A stretch of DNA of 64,000 bases, taken from positions 492,269-556,268 of the forward strand of contig FOAY01000001.1 in assembly GCA_900109485.1 (NCBI GenBank), written 5' to 3'. Below the pieces are notes generated by a model that worked only from the letters and a program-made list of their open reading frames with translations, had not been told where the DNA came from and ran no database searches. Positions 40,275 through 49,374 of the stretch are shown here, in pieces. Source of the stretch: Kosakonia sacchari. GTDB lineage: Bacteria > Pseudomonadota > Gammaproteobacteria > Enterobacterales > Enterobacteriaceae. Within the stretch, counting starts at the first letter, position 1. Each line of letters begins with the position of its first letter. A program made the translations under genes and the position numbers.

Positions 40275-41363
40275 ATGGAAGGGAAGATTGCAACGCTGGC
40301 CGCCGTTCTGGCCACCATATTTGCTGGTTCTGCGCTGGCGGCGGTGCCTGCGGGCTATCCGGCGGAGTATCAGAAAATCGTCGATGCCGGGACGAAAGAG
40401 GGCAAAGTCGTTATCTATTCGACAACGGATACCAAAGCCGCAGGCCCGCTGATTAAAGGCTTTGAGGAGCAATATCCGGGAATTAAAGTCGAATATAACG
40501 ATATGAACAGCACCGAGCTGTATAACCGCTATCTCAGCGAGCAGGCCTCCGGCAGCGGCAGCGGCGATGTGGTCTGGAGTTCATCAATGGATACCGCGCT
40601 GAAGCTGGCGACGGATTATGCCGCCGAATATGCTTCCCCGGAAAAAGAGAAATTACCCAAGTGGGCGGTGTGGCAGCAAAAAGCTTATGGCACCACCTAT
40701 GAACCGGTGGTGTTTATTTATAATAAACGGCTGATTCCCGCTGGCGATGTTCCCGATTCCCACAGCGCGCTGGCGAAATTAATCGCCGCGCAGAGCGACA
40801 AATTCAAAAATAAAGTCACCACCTACGATATTGAAAAGTCCGGCCTCGGTTTTATGCTCGCCGTTCAGGACAAGAAAAGCGACAAAGATTATTTCGCGCA
40901 TCTGGGTGATATCGCCAAAGGCGGTCTGACGGTGCAATCCTCCACCGGCACCATGATGGAGCGCGTCTCGTCGGGTGAAAACCTGATTGGTTACAACATT
41001 CTTGGCTCGTACGCTGAAGCGCGCATCAAAGGGGATAAATCGCTCGGTATCTCTTACCCGAAAGATTATGTGCTGGTGCTGTCGCGCGTGTCGTTTATCA
41101 GTGCGGAAGCGGAACACAGCAACGCGGCGAAACTGTGGTTTGACTATGTGCTGTCGGAAAAAGGGCAGAGCATTCTCGCCAACCAGGCGGATATTCCTTC
41201 TCTGCGCCAGGATATTGAAGGCAAAAACGATATTGATGGTATGACCAAACTGCTGGGGCAGGCGCTGAAGCCGATCCCGGTAGATGAATCATTGCTGGAA
41301 TATCTGGAGCCGAAAAAACGTCTGGAATTTATTAAACAGTGGCGCGAAGCCGCCGCCAAATAA
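40275..41363 (+). CDS. AfuA/FbpA-like ABC substrate-binding protein
   Basis: A 362-residue periplasmic binding protein of the iron(III)/sugar-phosphate (cluster D) family. A signal peptide ends SALA-AVPAGYPAEY near residue 23. The fold signature VVIYSTTDTKAAGPLIKGFEEQYPGIKVEYNDMNST starts near residue 43 (split). A strong GGGGG ribosome site precedes the ATG. AfuA of enterohaemorrhagic E. coli binds hexose phosphates although annotated as ferric-binding. The conserved double tyrosine of true ferric-binding proteins is not obvious. The ligand therefore stays open between iron and phosphorylated sugar. Confidence 0.82.
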   Translation: MEGKIATLAAVLATIFAGSALAAVPAGYPAEYQKIVDAGTKEGKVVIYSTTDTKAAGPLIKGFEEQYPGIKVEYNDMNSTELYNRYLSEQASGSGSGDVVWSSSMDTALKLATDYAAEYASPEKEKLPKWAVWQQKAYGTTYEPVVFIYNKRLIPAGDVPDSHSALAKLIAAQSDKFKNKVTTYDIEKSGLGFMLAVQDKKSDKDYFAHLGDIAKGGLTVQSSTGTMMERVSSGENLIGYNILGSYAEARIKGDKSLGISYPKDYVLVLSRVSFISAEAEHSNAAKLWFDYVLSEKGQSILANQADIPSLRQDIEGKNDIDGMTKLLGQALKPIPVDESLLEYLEPKKRLEFIKQWREAAAK

Positions 41364-41436
41364 CCTCCATCACCGTTGTGCGTCGCTGCGATGCACAACG
41401 TTTTGCTTTGCGTAGCAGAGCGTAAAGGGATGATTT

Positions 41437-43206
41437 ATGAATATCGTGCGCAGAAAATGGCAGGGGTTGCCGCGTGGCGTAACCGTATTAATTACCGCAC
41501 TGGTTATTTATATCCCGCTGTTATTTATTGTGGTGCAGAGCTTCCTCTCTGCACCCTTTTTCGCCCGCAGCAAAGAGTTCAGCCTTGAATCCTTTGCCTT
41601 TATTTTTACCGATCCTGATTTTTATCTGGCGCTGAAATCCGGCTTCATTCTGGCTTTCGGGCTGGTGATTATTGCGATTCCACTCGGCGGCATTCTCGCC
41701 TTTTTGATGGTGCGCACTGATTTGCCGGGCCGCCGGTTTATCGAGCCGTTGATTCTGGTGCCGATTTTTGTCTCGCCGATGGTGCTCGGTTTTGGCTATG
41801 TGGTCGCCGCCGGGCCGGTGGGCTTTTTCTCGCGCTGGGCGGAGGAACTCATCGGTTTTGTGCCGTGGAACATCTACTCGATGTTCAGCATTGTGGTGAT
41901 TGCCGGTTTAACCCATGTGCCGCACGCTTATCTCTATATTTCGTCGGCATTGCGCAGCGTCGGCTCGGATGTCGAGGAGGCGGCGCGCACCGTTGGCGCA
42001 TCGCCGCTTCAGGTGATGACCGCCGTCAGCCTGCCGATGGTTCGCCCCTCGATTCTGTATGCCTGCGTGCTGCTCTTTTTCCTCGGTCTGGAAGTGTTCG
42101 GCCTGATGCTGGTGCTTGGCGATCCCGAAGGCAACATGGTGCTGGCAACGTATCTGTATAAGTTGACCAACAAACTGGGTACGCCATCGTATCACCTGAT
42201 GGCGGCGGTGGCGGTGGTGCTGATTTGCATCACTATTCCGCTGGTGATGTTGCAGCGCAGGTTGATGCGCACCGCCAGCCGTTTCGTCACCATGAAAGGC
42301 AAAGCCTCGCAGGCGCGCGCGCTGCCGCTCGGCAAATGGCGCTGGGTGGCGGGAATGGTGGTGGTGGCGTGGCTTACCGTGACCATTGGCGTGCCATTGA
42401 TCGGCGTAGTGCTGCGGGCGTTTATTGCCAACTGGGGCGTCGGCGTGTCGTTGTGGGATGAGTTGTCGCTCGATACCTTCCGTAGTATCTGGCAGCAGCC
42501 GAACCTGTTGCGCGCCATCGTCAACTCGATGGCCATTGGCGTGATTGGCGGCGCGCTGGCGGTGGTCTGCTATCTGTTCGTCGGCATTGCGATGCACCGC
42601 AAGCAGGATAACGTCACGCGCTTTCTCGACTATAGCGTGCTGGTGCCGCGCGCCGTGCCTGGGCTGCTGGCCGGTCTGGCGTTCTTATGGGTGTTCCTTT
42701 TCCTGCCGATGTGGCTGGATCAGTCGCTGAAAAACGGCTGGCTCTCCGGGCTGCCGGTGGCGCAGTGGCTGCGCGACAATCTGATCGTCTGGCTGCGTTC
42801 ATTGCGCACCACCATCTTCAGCGTCTGGCTGGCCTATACCGTGGTGTGGATGGCCTACGGTCTGCGCTTGATCTCCTCCACGCTGTTGCAGGTTGGGCCG
42901 GAGCTGGAAGAGGCGGCGCGCAGTACCGGCGCGTCGCGCGGGCAGGTAACCCGTCACGTTACAGTGCCGCTGTCGCGCTACGGTTTGATCGGCTCCTGGC
43001 TGCTGATGTTCCTGATTTTTGAGCGTGAATACTCAACCGGCGTTTACCTGCTTTCTCCGGGAACGGAAACCATCGGCTCGATGCTGGTGTCGCTGTGGGC
43101 GGCAGGCGCGATTGATATCGTCGCTGCCCTGTCGTTTATCAATATTCTGCTGGTGGTCATCGGTCTTGGCGTGGCCCTGCGCTTTGGAGTGAAATTACAT
43201 GATTGA
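41437..43206 (+). CDS. AfuB/FbpB-like fused ABC permease
   Basis: A 589-residue inner-membrane protein made of two tandem permease halves with about twelve hydrophobic segments. Each half has an EAA coupling loop: DVEEAARTVGASPLQVMTAVSLPMVRPS near residue 180 and ELEEAARSTGASRGQVTRHVTVPLSRYG near residue 488. This fused design is typical of FbpB/SfuB/AfuB. It is 73 bp after the binding-protein gene and overlaps the ATPase gene by 8 bp, forming one operon. Confidence 0.88.
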   Translation: MNIVRRKWQGLPRGVTVLITALVIYIPLLFIVVQSFLSAPFFARSKEFSLESFAFIFTDPDFYLALKSGFILAFGLVIIAIPLGGILAFLMVRTDLPGRRFIEPLILVPIFVSPMVLGFGYVVAAGPVGFFSRWAEELIGFVPWNIYSMFSIVVIAGLTHVPHAYLYISSALRSVGSDVEEAARTVGASPLQVMTAVSLPMVRPSILYACVLLFFLGLEVFGLMLVLGDPEGNMVLATYLYKLTNKLGTPSYHLMAAVAVVLICITIPLVMLQRRLMRTASRFVTMKGKASQARALPLGKWRWVAGMVVVAWLTVTIGVPLIGVVLRAFIANWGVGVSLWDELSLDTFRSIWQQPNLLRAIVNSMAIGVIGGALAVVCYLFVGIAMHRKQDNVTRFLDYSVLVPRAVPGLLAGLAFLWVFLFLPMWLDQSLKNGWLSGLPVAQWLRDNLIVWLRSLRTTIFSVWLAYTVVWMAYGLRLISSTLLQVGPELEEAARSTGASRGQVTRHVTVPLSRYGLIGSWLLMFLIFEREYSTGVYLLSPGTETIGSMLVSLWAAGAIDIVAALSFINILLVVIGLGVALRFGVKLHD

Positions 43207-44281
43207 GCTGGCTGTAGATAATCTGCATCTGACCTATGGCGACAATCCGGTACTGAAAGGCGTCTCCATGCAACTGAACCGGGGCGAAGTCGTTTCACTG
43301 CTTGGCCCTTCCGGCAGCGGTAAAACCACGCTGCTGCGCGCCGTCGCCGGGCTGGAAAAACCGAGTCAGGGGCGCATCACCATTGGCAGCAATGTGGTGT
43401 ATGACGGCAATCCGCGCAGTGAAGTGCCTGCCGAGGAGCGCAATCTGGGGCTGGTGTTCCAGTCCTACGCCTTGTGGCCGCATAAAACGGTATTCGAGAA
43501 TGTGGCTTATCCGCTGAAACTGCGCAAAGTGGCGTCGGCGGAGATCGCCCAGCGGGTGCAAACGGTGCTGGATCAACTCGGGCTGGGAACGCTTGGCAAA
43601 CGCCATCCGCATCAACTCTCCGGCGGCCAGCAGCAGCGCGTGGCGATTGGCCGGGCGCTGGTCTATAACCCGCCGGTCATTTTGCTGGATGAGCCGCTGT
43701 CAAACCTCGACGCCAAGCTGCGTGAAGAGGCGCGGGTATTCCTGCGCGAGCTGATCGTCAAACTCGGTTTATCGGCGCTGATGGTGACGCACGATCAGAA
43801 TGAAGCGATGGCGATTTCTGACCGCATCCTGCTGCTGAACAATGGCGTTATCGAACAGCAGGGCACACCGCAAGAGATGTACAGCACGCCCTCGACGCTG
43901 TTTACCGCTGAATTTATGGGCAGCAATAACCGCCTGCATGGCAACGTTACCGAGGTGGTGAACGGCAAGGCGCGTATTGAAGGCGCGCGCTGGGCGCTGT
44001 GGGGCGTGGCTGGGCCTGGTGTCGAGGTGGGCCAACCGGCGACGGCAGTGATCCGCGTGGAAAGCCTGCGGTTAAGCGATCAACCGCAGGACAACTCGAT
44101 GGAACTGCCGATGCTTACCAGCATGTACCTTGGCGACCGCTGGGAATATCTGTTCCGCACGCAGGGGGATGATTTTGTGCTGCGCGTTTACGGTACTCAG
44201 CCGCGCAGCGAGCAGAATTACCGCCTGGTGCTGCCCGCCGAACAGCTATGGATCTTCCCGAAAAGCGGTTCACCAGGGTAA
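43199..44281 (+). CDS. AfuC/FbpC-like ABC ATPase
   Basis: A 360-residue ATPase of the cluster with AfuC, FbpC and PotA. Walker A is GPSGSGKTT near residue 38, the signature is LSGGQQQRVAIGRAL near 138, Walker B is VILLDEPLSNLDAKL near residue 160, and the H-loop is VTHDQNEAMAISDRI. A C-terminal TOBE regulatory domain spans about 280-355. It overlaps afuB-like by 8 bp. Its tail runs 12 bp into the convergent nrsF-like gene. Confidence 0.9.
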   Translation: MIELAVDNLHLTYGDNPVLKGVSMQLNRGEVVSLLGPSGSGKTTLLRAVAGLEKPSQGRITIGSNVVYDGNPRSEVPAEERNLGLVFQSYALWPHKTVFENVAYPLKLRKVASAEIAQRVQTVLDQLGLGTLGKRHPHQLSGGQQQRVAIGRALVYNPPVILLDEPLSNLDAKLREEARVFLRELIVKLGLSALMVTHDQNEAMAISDRILLLNNGVIEQQGTPQEMYSTPSTLFTAEFMGSNNRLHGNVTEVVNGKARIEGARWALWGVAGPGVEVGQPATAVIRVESLRLSDQPQDNSMELPMLTSMYLGDRWEYLFRTQGDDFVLRVYGTQPRSEQNYRLVLPAEQLWIFPKSGSPG

Positions 44282-44908
44282 TGCCACCCAGCGGTAACCC
44301 AGCGCAATGGTGCCAGCGATAATGGTGAAAATGGCGGCGAAATGCATTAACAGATCCGGCGCGCTGATGTGCGCCGGATGGCAAAACGCCAGCAGCGTCA
44401 GCGCCATACAGGCCACGCCCGCGCCCGCCACTGCCAGGCTCCGTGCCGGGAACAGCGATCGGGTGCGGTGCAGATAACCAATCACAATCGCCATCATCGG
44501 CGCGCTGACCACCAGCATAAACAGATAGCAATTCGGCCCTTCAACGCTAGCGGCAGGCGCCAGCGAGTAGTGCAGATGCAGATTCCTCAGCGTGCTGGCG
44601 AACCAGAGGCTAAACAGCGGCGCAAACCACTTCCAGCTAAGCGGCTGCTGCCCGGCAATGCTCAGCAAAAAAGCATTACGAATCGCCAGCGTTCCGGCGA
44701 CAAAGGTCAACAGCAACTGCACGATAACCCACGCCGCGTCGCTCTGCGACCAGTCGGTCAGGGTTCTGTTCAGCAATAAGCTGGCGGCAATACCGCACGG
44801 TAACGCCGTCGCCAGCCAGCCCATCACGCGCCAGCCGGGTTGCCAGGGGCGTTTTACCGGCGCGATGGAGCGGCTTAACTTCTCAATTAACAGGTCATGA
44901 TCGGCCAT
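44270..44908 (-). CDS. nrsF: NrsF-family (DUF1109) membrane anti-sigma factor
   Basis: A 212-residue inner-membrane protein with a short cytoplasmic N-terminus and six hydrophobic segments. Cysteines are at 38, 127 (GPNCYLF), 167 and 176 (AFCHPAH). In Bradyrhizobium OsrA and its Caulobacter relative NrsF, two cysteines at nearly the same spacing sense oxidants. The gene overlaps the end of the ECF sigma gene by 14 bp, the usual arrangement of a sigma/anti-sigma pair. Its predicted role is to hold the sigma factor inactive at the membrane until oxidised. Confidence 0.85.
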   Translation of the reverse strand: MADHDLLIEKLSRSIAPVKRPWQPGWRVMGWLATALPCGIAASLLLNRTLTDWSQSDAAWVIVQLLLTFVAGTLAIRNAFLLSIAGQQPLSWKWFAPLFSLWFASTLRNLHLHYSLAPAASVEGPNCYLFMLVVSAPMMAIVIGYLHRTRSLFPARSLAVAGAGVACMALTLLAFCHPAHISAPDLLMHFAAIFTIIAGTIALGYRWVALPW

Positions 44909-45446
44909 GATGTGCTCCCAACCGACGAAGATTATTCAGGGCGCGATGCAGCAATGACTTCACGGCGGAGACCGTCAGGTTATTGCGCGTCGCGGTTTCC
45001 GCAAGGCTCATCTCCCGCAGATGAACATGCTCGATCACTTGCCGCTGGCGGTCCGGTAGCTGATTCAGCAGCGCCGACAGCTCTTCCGGCGCCTGCGACG
45101 GCTCGCTGCTGGCAATCAGCAGTGAATCGTCCTCGCTTTCCACTTCCCGCTGCCAGTGGCGACCGCGCTTGCGCAGCGCATCGACGGTGCGGGCATGAGC
45201 AATCGCCATCAGCCACGGCAGGAAAGGGGCGCCGGGATCGTAGGTATGACGTACCCGGTGCACGGTAAGCAGCACATCCTGAATGACATCATCCACCAGC
45301 ACCTCGTCGGCAATCTGCCTGCGGGCAAGCGTGCGGATCACCGGCACCAGCGCTTTCAGCAGCCGCGTGTAAGCCTGCTGGTCGCCTGCCTGCGCAAGCG
45401 CCATCAGGCGTGGCCATTCGTCACGCGCGGCTTCACTTTTTTGCAT
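44895..45446 (-). CDS. ECF sigma factor partnered with NrsF
   Basis: A 183-residue sigma-70 ECF factor. Region 2 (about 28-98) includes DDVIQDVLLTVHRVRHTYDPGAPFLPWLMAIAHARTVDALRKRGRH (split across 51-97). Region 4 (about 125-175) has LNQLPDRQRQVIEHVHLREMSLAETA and SVSAVKSLLHRALNNLRRL-type HTH. No region 3 and no C-terminal extension are present. It starts 10 bp after the dsbD-like gene and overlaps nrsF, so it is the third cistron of a redox operon. Autoregulation of the whole unit is likely. Confidence 0.9.
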   Translation of the reverse strand: MQKSEAARDEWPRLMALAQAGDQQAYTRLLKALVPVIRTLARRQIADEVLVDDVIQDVLLTVHRVRHTYDPGAPFLPWLMAIAHARTVDALRKRGRHWQREVESEDDSLLIASSEPSQAPEELSALLNQLPDRQRQVIEHVHLREMSLAETATRNNLTVSAVKSLLHRALNNLRRLGAHHGRS

Positions 45447-45455
45447 AATCCGCCT

Positions 45456-46691
45456 TTAGGTTTTTTTCCCGCTCGCCTGATTCAGCGCATTCACCACGAT
45501 CGAGGGTGTCAGCACTTGCGGCAGGATCTTCGGCGCGCTGCCGTCCGCCGGGTAGACCACATAGAGCGGCAGGCTGCCCTGGCCCAGGTCGTTAAGCGCG
45601 TCATCAATATCCGCATTAAATTTCGTGGAGTCGGCCACCATATAGAGCGTACCGGTCTGCGCCAGCGCGGTTTTCACTGCCTGAGTGGAGAGCGACGTGC
45701 GCTCATTCACCTGGCAGGTAATGCACCACGAGGCGGTGAAATTGACAAAGATGGCTTTGCCATGCCCGCGATTCTCCGCCACCGTTTGCGGTGACCATTT
45801 CACCTCGGCAACTTGCGCTGCGGGCAGCGCGCTACCGCTTTTCACCACCGATGGCAGCGGCACAATCGCGGCAAGCAGCAACACCGCCGTGGTGGCAAAC
45901 AACACTTTATGCCCGCGTCCGGCAAAGCGGCGCTGTTGCGCCATACCGTACAGCCAGGCGGCAAAACTCGCCACCACAGATGCGGCAAGAATCGCCGCCA
46001 GCGCGGTCGTCCCCGCCTGCTGCGCCAGCACCCACACCAGCCAGCCGAAAGCGCCGAACATCGGAAACGCCAGCCCGCGTTTGAGCGTATTCATCCACGC
46101 GCCGGGGCGCGGCAGCCATTTGCCGAGCGACGGAAACAGCGAAATCAGGCTGAACGGCGCGGCAAACCCGAGCGCCAGCGCGAAAAATACCGCCAGCGCA
46201 ACGGCGGGCGGCTGCACTAACGCATAACCAATCGCGCCCGCCATAAACGGCGCGGCGCAAGGCGTCGCGACAATGATCGCCAGTGCGCCGGTCAGCGCCG
46301 CGCGGATAAATGCGCCGCGTTCAACCTCGATCTCTCCGGCGCGTTGCAGGCTGAGGCCCACCTCAAATACGCCGAGCAAATTCAGCGCCGCGCCGAGGAT
46401 CACCAGCGCCAGAAAGGCGATCACCAGCGGTGACTGGAGCTGAAAACCCCAGCCGACCGCCGTGCCGCCCGCGCGTAATGCCAGCAAAACTCCGGCCAGT
46501 ATCATCATCGTCACCACGGTGCCGAGCAGAAAACCGAAACCTTCCTGACGGGTTTGCGCCGGGCCTCCGGTGTGACGAATTAGGCCCAGCGCTTTCAGCG
46601 AGATTATCGGAAACACGCAGGGCATAAAGTTGAGAATAATGCCGCCTGCGAAGGCGGCGAGCATAGCGGTCAACATAGCGATTCTCTGCAA
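45456..46691 (-). CDS. DsbD-like thiol:disulfide carrier without alpha domain
   Basis: A 411-residue inner-membrane protein. Eight hydrophobic segments hold the DsbD beta-domain cysteines in NFMPCVFPI near residue 25 and ATPCAAPFM near residue 152. A periplasmic thioredoxin-like gamma domain (about 300-405) has the CxxC site SWCITCQVNE. The N-terminal alpha domain of full DsbD is missing, so the reducing power must go to another acceptor, perhaps the peroxiredoxin encoded 19 bp upstream. Cytoplasmic thioredoxin would be the donor. Confidence 0.88.
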   Translation of the reverse strand: MQRIAMLTAMLAAFAGGIILNFMPCVFPIISLKALGLIRHTGGPAQTRQEGFGFLLGTVVTMMILAGVLLALRAGGTAVGWGFQLQSPLVIAFLALVILGAALNLLGVFEVGLSLQRAGEIEVERGAFIRAALTGALAIIVATPCAAPFMAGAIGYALVQPPAVALAVFFALALGFAAPFSLISLFPSLGKWLPRPGAWMNTLKRGLAFPMFGAFGWLVWVLAQQAGTTALAAILAASVVASFAAWLYGMAQQRRFAGRGHKVLFATTAVLLLAAIVPLPSVVKSGSALPAAQVAEVKWSPQTVAENRGHGKAIFVNFTASWCITCQVNERTSLSTQAVKTALAQTGTLYMVADSTKFNADIDDALNDLGQGSLPLYVVYPADGSAPKILPQVLTPSIVVNALNQASGKKT

Positions 46692-46710
46692 GTCGGAGGG
46701 TTACAGCGCA

Positions 46711-47262
46711 TCAGGAATGCGCATTGGCGTACTGTTTCACCGCTTCCATTGTTTTCTGAATATGCGTTTCCGGATTTCTGTCAGTGTAGCTCAGCAGGAT
46801 CTTGCCATCCGGGGCGATGACAAACGAGGTGCGATCGGAAAGGGTTTTGCCGTTCATCTGCATCAGCGTCTCGTACTGGGCGGCCACTTTCGCGCCCGGA
46901 TCGGCGGTGACGGCGAATTTATCGCGGCACTCCAGCTTCGAGAACTCGTCCACCTGATCGGTATTTCCGGCGGTAACGCCAATTACCGTGGCGCCGAGCT
47001 TTTTGAAATCGTCAGTGGCTTCGGCAAAGTCATGCGCTTCAATGGTACAGCCTTTAGTGAACGCCGCCGGGAAGAAGTAAAGCACCACCGGCCCTTTTTT
47101 CAGCGCCTGCTGCAAGGAGAAGGTCAGCGGTTTCCCGCCCAGCGCACCTTGCAGTTGAAAATCCGGCGCTTGTGCTCCGGCGGGCAGGGCGGCGTGGGCA
47201 TTGGCGATGTTAAGCAGGGCAGCGGCAGTAAAGCTAAGCACGAGTTTTTTTATCGGGGTCAT
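46711..47262 (-). CDS. Periplasmic PrxQ/AhpC-TSA-family peroxiredoxin
   Basis: A 183-residue peroxiredoxin with a Sec signal peptide ending NAHA-ALPAGAQ near residue 24. The peroxidatic cysteine is in YFFPAAFTKGCTIEAHDF (C near residue 72, with the preceding T in TxxC). A second cysteine in KLECRDKF may be resolving; the PrxQ-type second cysteine five residues on is absent. The start at 47262 is set by GGAG. It is the first gene of the prx-dsbD-ecf-nrsF operon and should destroy peroxides in the periplasm. Confidence 0.87.
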   Translation of the reverse strand: MTPIKKLVLSFTAAALLNIANAHAALPAGAQAPDFQLQGALGGKPLTFSLQQALKKGPVVLYFFPAAFTKGCTIEAHDFAEATDDFKKLGATVIGVTAGNTDQVDEFSKLECRDKFAVTADPGAKVAAQYETLMQMNGKTLSDRTSFVIAPDGKILLSYTDRNPETHIQKTMEAVKQYANAHS

Positions 47263-47727
47263 GTTGCGCTCCATAAGTGTGAAGAACGTTAACGCTCATA
47301 GACAGTTCGTCGGTGCAGAGGGAAAAGTTTCGCCGGGCAGAAAATTTTCTCCATCCTGGTTGTGCCGCACCGGGCTTTCATTTATTCATCGGGTGTATTT
47401 CATGGCTGCTAAATATAAGTAAGGCATTTATGATGTGATAATTCCTAATCAATTAACCGGCAAAAAAGAAAAACGCTATGCTGTCAGTCATCCCGCTCGT
47501 TAAGGTGTTCCGCTTACGTTAAAATCCTTTTCTTGTACTGAAAATTACTTTTTTAAAAAAGTCATTTAATTCATTATGTTATCTATTAGGAATAATTAAC
47601 AGGGAAGCTATTCATTGCTTCAATTGAGAATAGTCTTAATGTGCGAAAAATAGGCTATAATTAAAATTGTTTCCTTTCAGAAACGCTGATTTCCTCTGGT
47701 TGTGTCGCGTCATTATGGTAAAAGTCA
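47263..47727. other. Divergent intergenic region
   Basis: 465 bp between the peroxiredoxin gene and the SgrR-type regulator. The left part is GC-rich and must hold the ECF/sigma-70 promoter for the redox operon. The right part (47400-47727) is AT-rich. I see no gene, no SgrS-like sRNA and no clear ECF-type -35/-10 pair. Confidence 0.6.
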
Positions 47728-49374
47728 ATGATTTTTAATTCCGCCGCCAAAAAAAGTAGTTTGCTGCGCCGATATAACCGTCTGCTTAATAAGTACAGCA
47801 CTTATCCTAACGAATTATCACTGGCGCAGATTGCTGAAACCCTGGCCTGCACGTCACGTTATGCGCGCTCACTGCTGAGTGAGATGCAGGAAGAGGGCTG
47901 GCTTGCCTGGAGTTCCCGGCCGGGACGTGGCGCGCTGGGTGTTTTGCAGTGCCGGATGACCACGGCGGCAATGGAAACCTTGATCGCCGGAGAGTATCCG
48001 GCGGCGGAGACGAAAAATACCCCTGCGACGGTTGAAACGCAGGCTTCTGAAGATGGTTACCGTTACGTCATCTCTTTTTATCGCCCGCTGCTGACGCCGG
48101 TTCCTTCAGTACATGTCGACAGGGCCGGACGTCATGTTTTGCAGATGGTGCACGATGGATTAATGCACCACCTGCCAGAACAGCGCGAGCCGGTTCCCGG
48201 GCTGGCGCATACGGTACGCGTCAGTGACGATGGTTTATGCTGGCGTTTTATGCTGCGGCGCGGGCTGGTGTGGCATAACGGCGAGCCGGTTGCTCCGGAA
48301 CAACTGTTAGCTGTGCTGCAACGCTATGTCGGCGGGCCGGGCCTGCCGCATGTGGTGTCGGCAACGCTGCGCGGTCATGTATTGACGCTGACGCTGCGCC
48401 AGCCGGATATCATGCTACCCTGGCGGCTGGCTAACCCGGTTTATGCTTTGCCGCACCCTGAGAATGGCGTGATAGGGCTGGGGCCGTTTCGCGTTAGTGA
48501 GCACAACAATACCCGGATGGTTCTCTCGCGCGCTGCCAACTGGTACGGCGAAACACCGCAGGCGGCGGAAGTGACATTCAATACGCCGCTGAACAGCCTG
48601 CCGCTGCCGTTCGAAGTTCATCTGGATACTCCCCGCTCGCTGCTGACGCCGGACGCCGTGACCTGCCAGCAGAGCGCCGATGCTTTTTACTATCTCTTCT
48701 TTAATATGCTGCGTGCCAGGTTGAGCCCGGAGCAGCAGAAGACGATCCGCGTTCTCGCGCGATCAATTAGCGCAGCCTTTATCGAGAATGAGAAAAATGC
48801 TGCCCCATTGCCGGAGTGGATGCGAGAAGAAGAGGAGAGCTACGTCGAAACGAAGCTCCCTGCCACTCTTAATCTGATCTATTTTCGTTCGCCGAAAATG
48901 ACGAGGCTGGTCGGTGCGCTGGAGAAGAGCCTGAGCTATCGCGGGTGTCGGCTCAACGTCACGCCGGTGAACGTCACCCACTGGCTGTTGCAGGATAATA
49001 TCTGGGAAGAGCAGGATATCTGCTTCGCGTTTATGCGCTTTGGCCACTACCCGGAGTTTTCAATGGAGGAGCGCTTTCGTCACAGCGTGATTTGGCGCTG
49101 GTTCTGGGGAACGGAACAGTGGCAGCGTGCAATCAGCACGCTGGATATGCTCAATGCCGGGTCTGCGGCGGCTTATCACCAGCGCATTCAGCGCCTGCTG
49201 CGTTTTATGATTCGCCGTAGCCTGATCGTGCCCCAGTTCCTGCAACGCTACCGGCTGATGGCGCCGCCCTCAATTCAGGGGATTCGCTGCTACTCACAGT
49301 GCTGGCCGGATTTTACTCGCCTGTGGACCGATGAGCCTGATACAGAGGAAGGTGTTGCCACAGACGCACCATGA
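47728..49374 (+). CDS. SgrR-family transcriptional regulator
   Basis: A 548-residue protein with the two-part SgrR architecture. An N-terminal winged helix (about 10-115, YSTYPNELSLAQIAETLACTSRYARSLLSEMQEEGWLAW split over 24-63) precedes a solute-binding-protein domain of the SBP_bac_5 type (about 155-480), with HNGEPVAPEQLLAVLQRYV near residue 190. No signal peptide, so it is cytoplasmic. It is a paralogue, not SgrR itself: leu/tbpA neighbours and SgrS are missing. The first methionine is kept; the ribosome site is weak. The ligand is probably a small sugar, phosphate or peptide. It stands next to the flagellar locus but no link is shown. Confidence 0.83.
   Translation: MIFNSAAKKSSLLRRYNRLLNKYSTYPNELSLAQIAETLACTSRYARSLLSEMQEEGWLAWSSRPGRGALGVLQCRMTTAAMETLIAGEYPAAETKNTPATVETQASEDGYRYVISFYRPLLTPVPSVHVDRAGRHVLQMVHDGLMHHLPEQREPVPGLAHTVRVSDDGLCWRFMLRRGLVWHNGEPVAPEQLLAVLQRYVGGPGLPHVVSATLRGHVLTLTLRQPDIMLPWRLANPVYALPHPENGVIGLGPFRVSEHNNTRMVLSRAANWYGETPQAAEVTFNTPLNSLPLPFEVHLDTPRSLLTPDAVTCQQSADAFYYLFFNMLRARLSPEQQKTIRVLARSISAAFIENEKNAAPLPEWMREEEESYVETKLPATLNLIYFRSPKMTRLVGALEKSLSYRGCRLNVTPVNVTHWLLQDNIWEEQDICFAFMRFGHYPEFSMEERFRHSVIWRWFWGTEQWQRAISTLDMLNAGSAAAYHQRIQRLLRFMIRRSLIVPQFLQRYRLMAPPSIQGIRCYSQCWPDFTRLWTDEPDTEEGVATDAP

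Noticed and set aside
47263-47727. SgrS-like sRNA upstream of the SgrR-type gene
   Set aside because: No SgrT reading frame, no seed for ptsG and no terminator of the right type are present.
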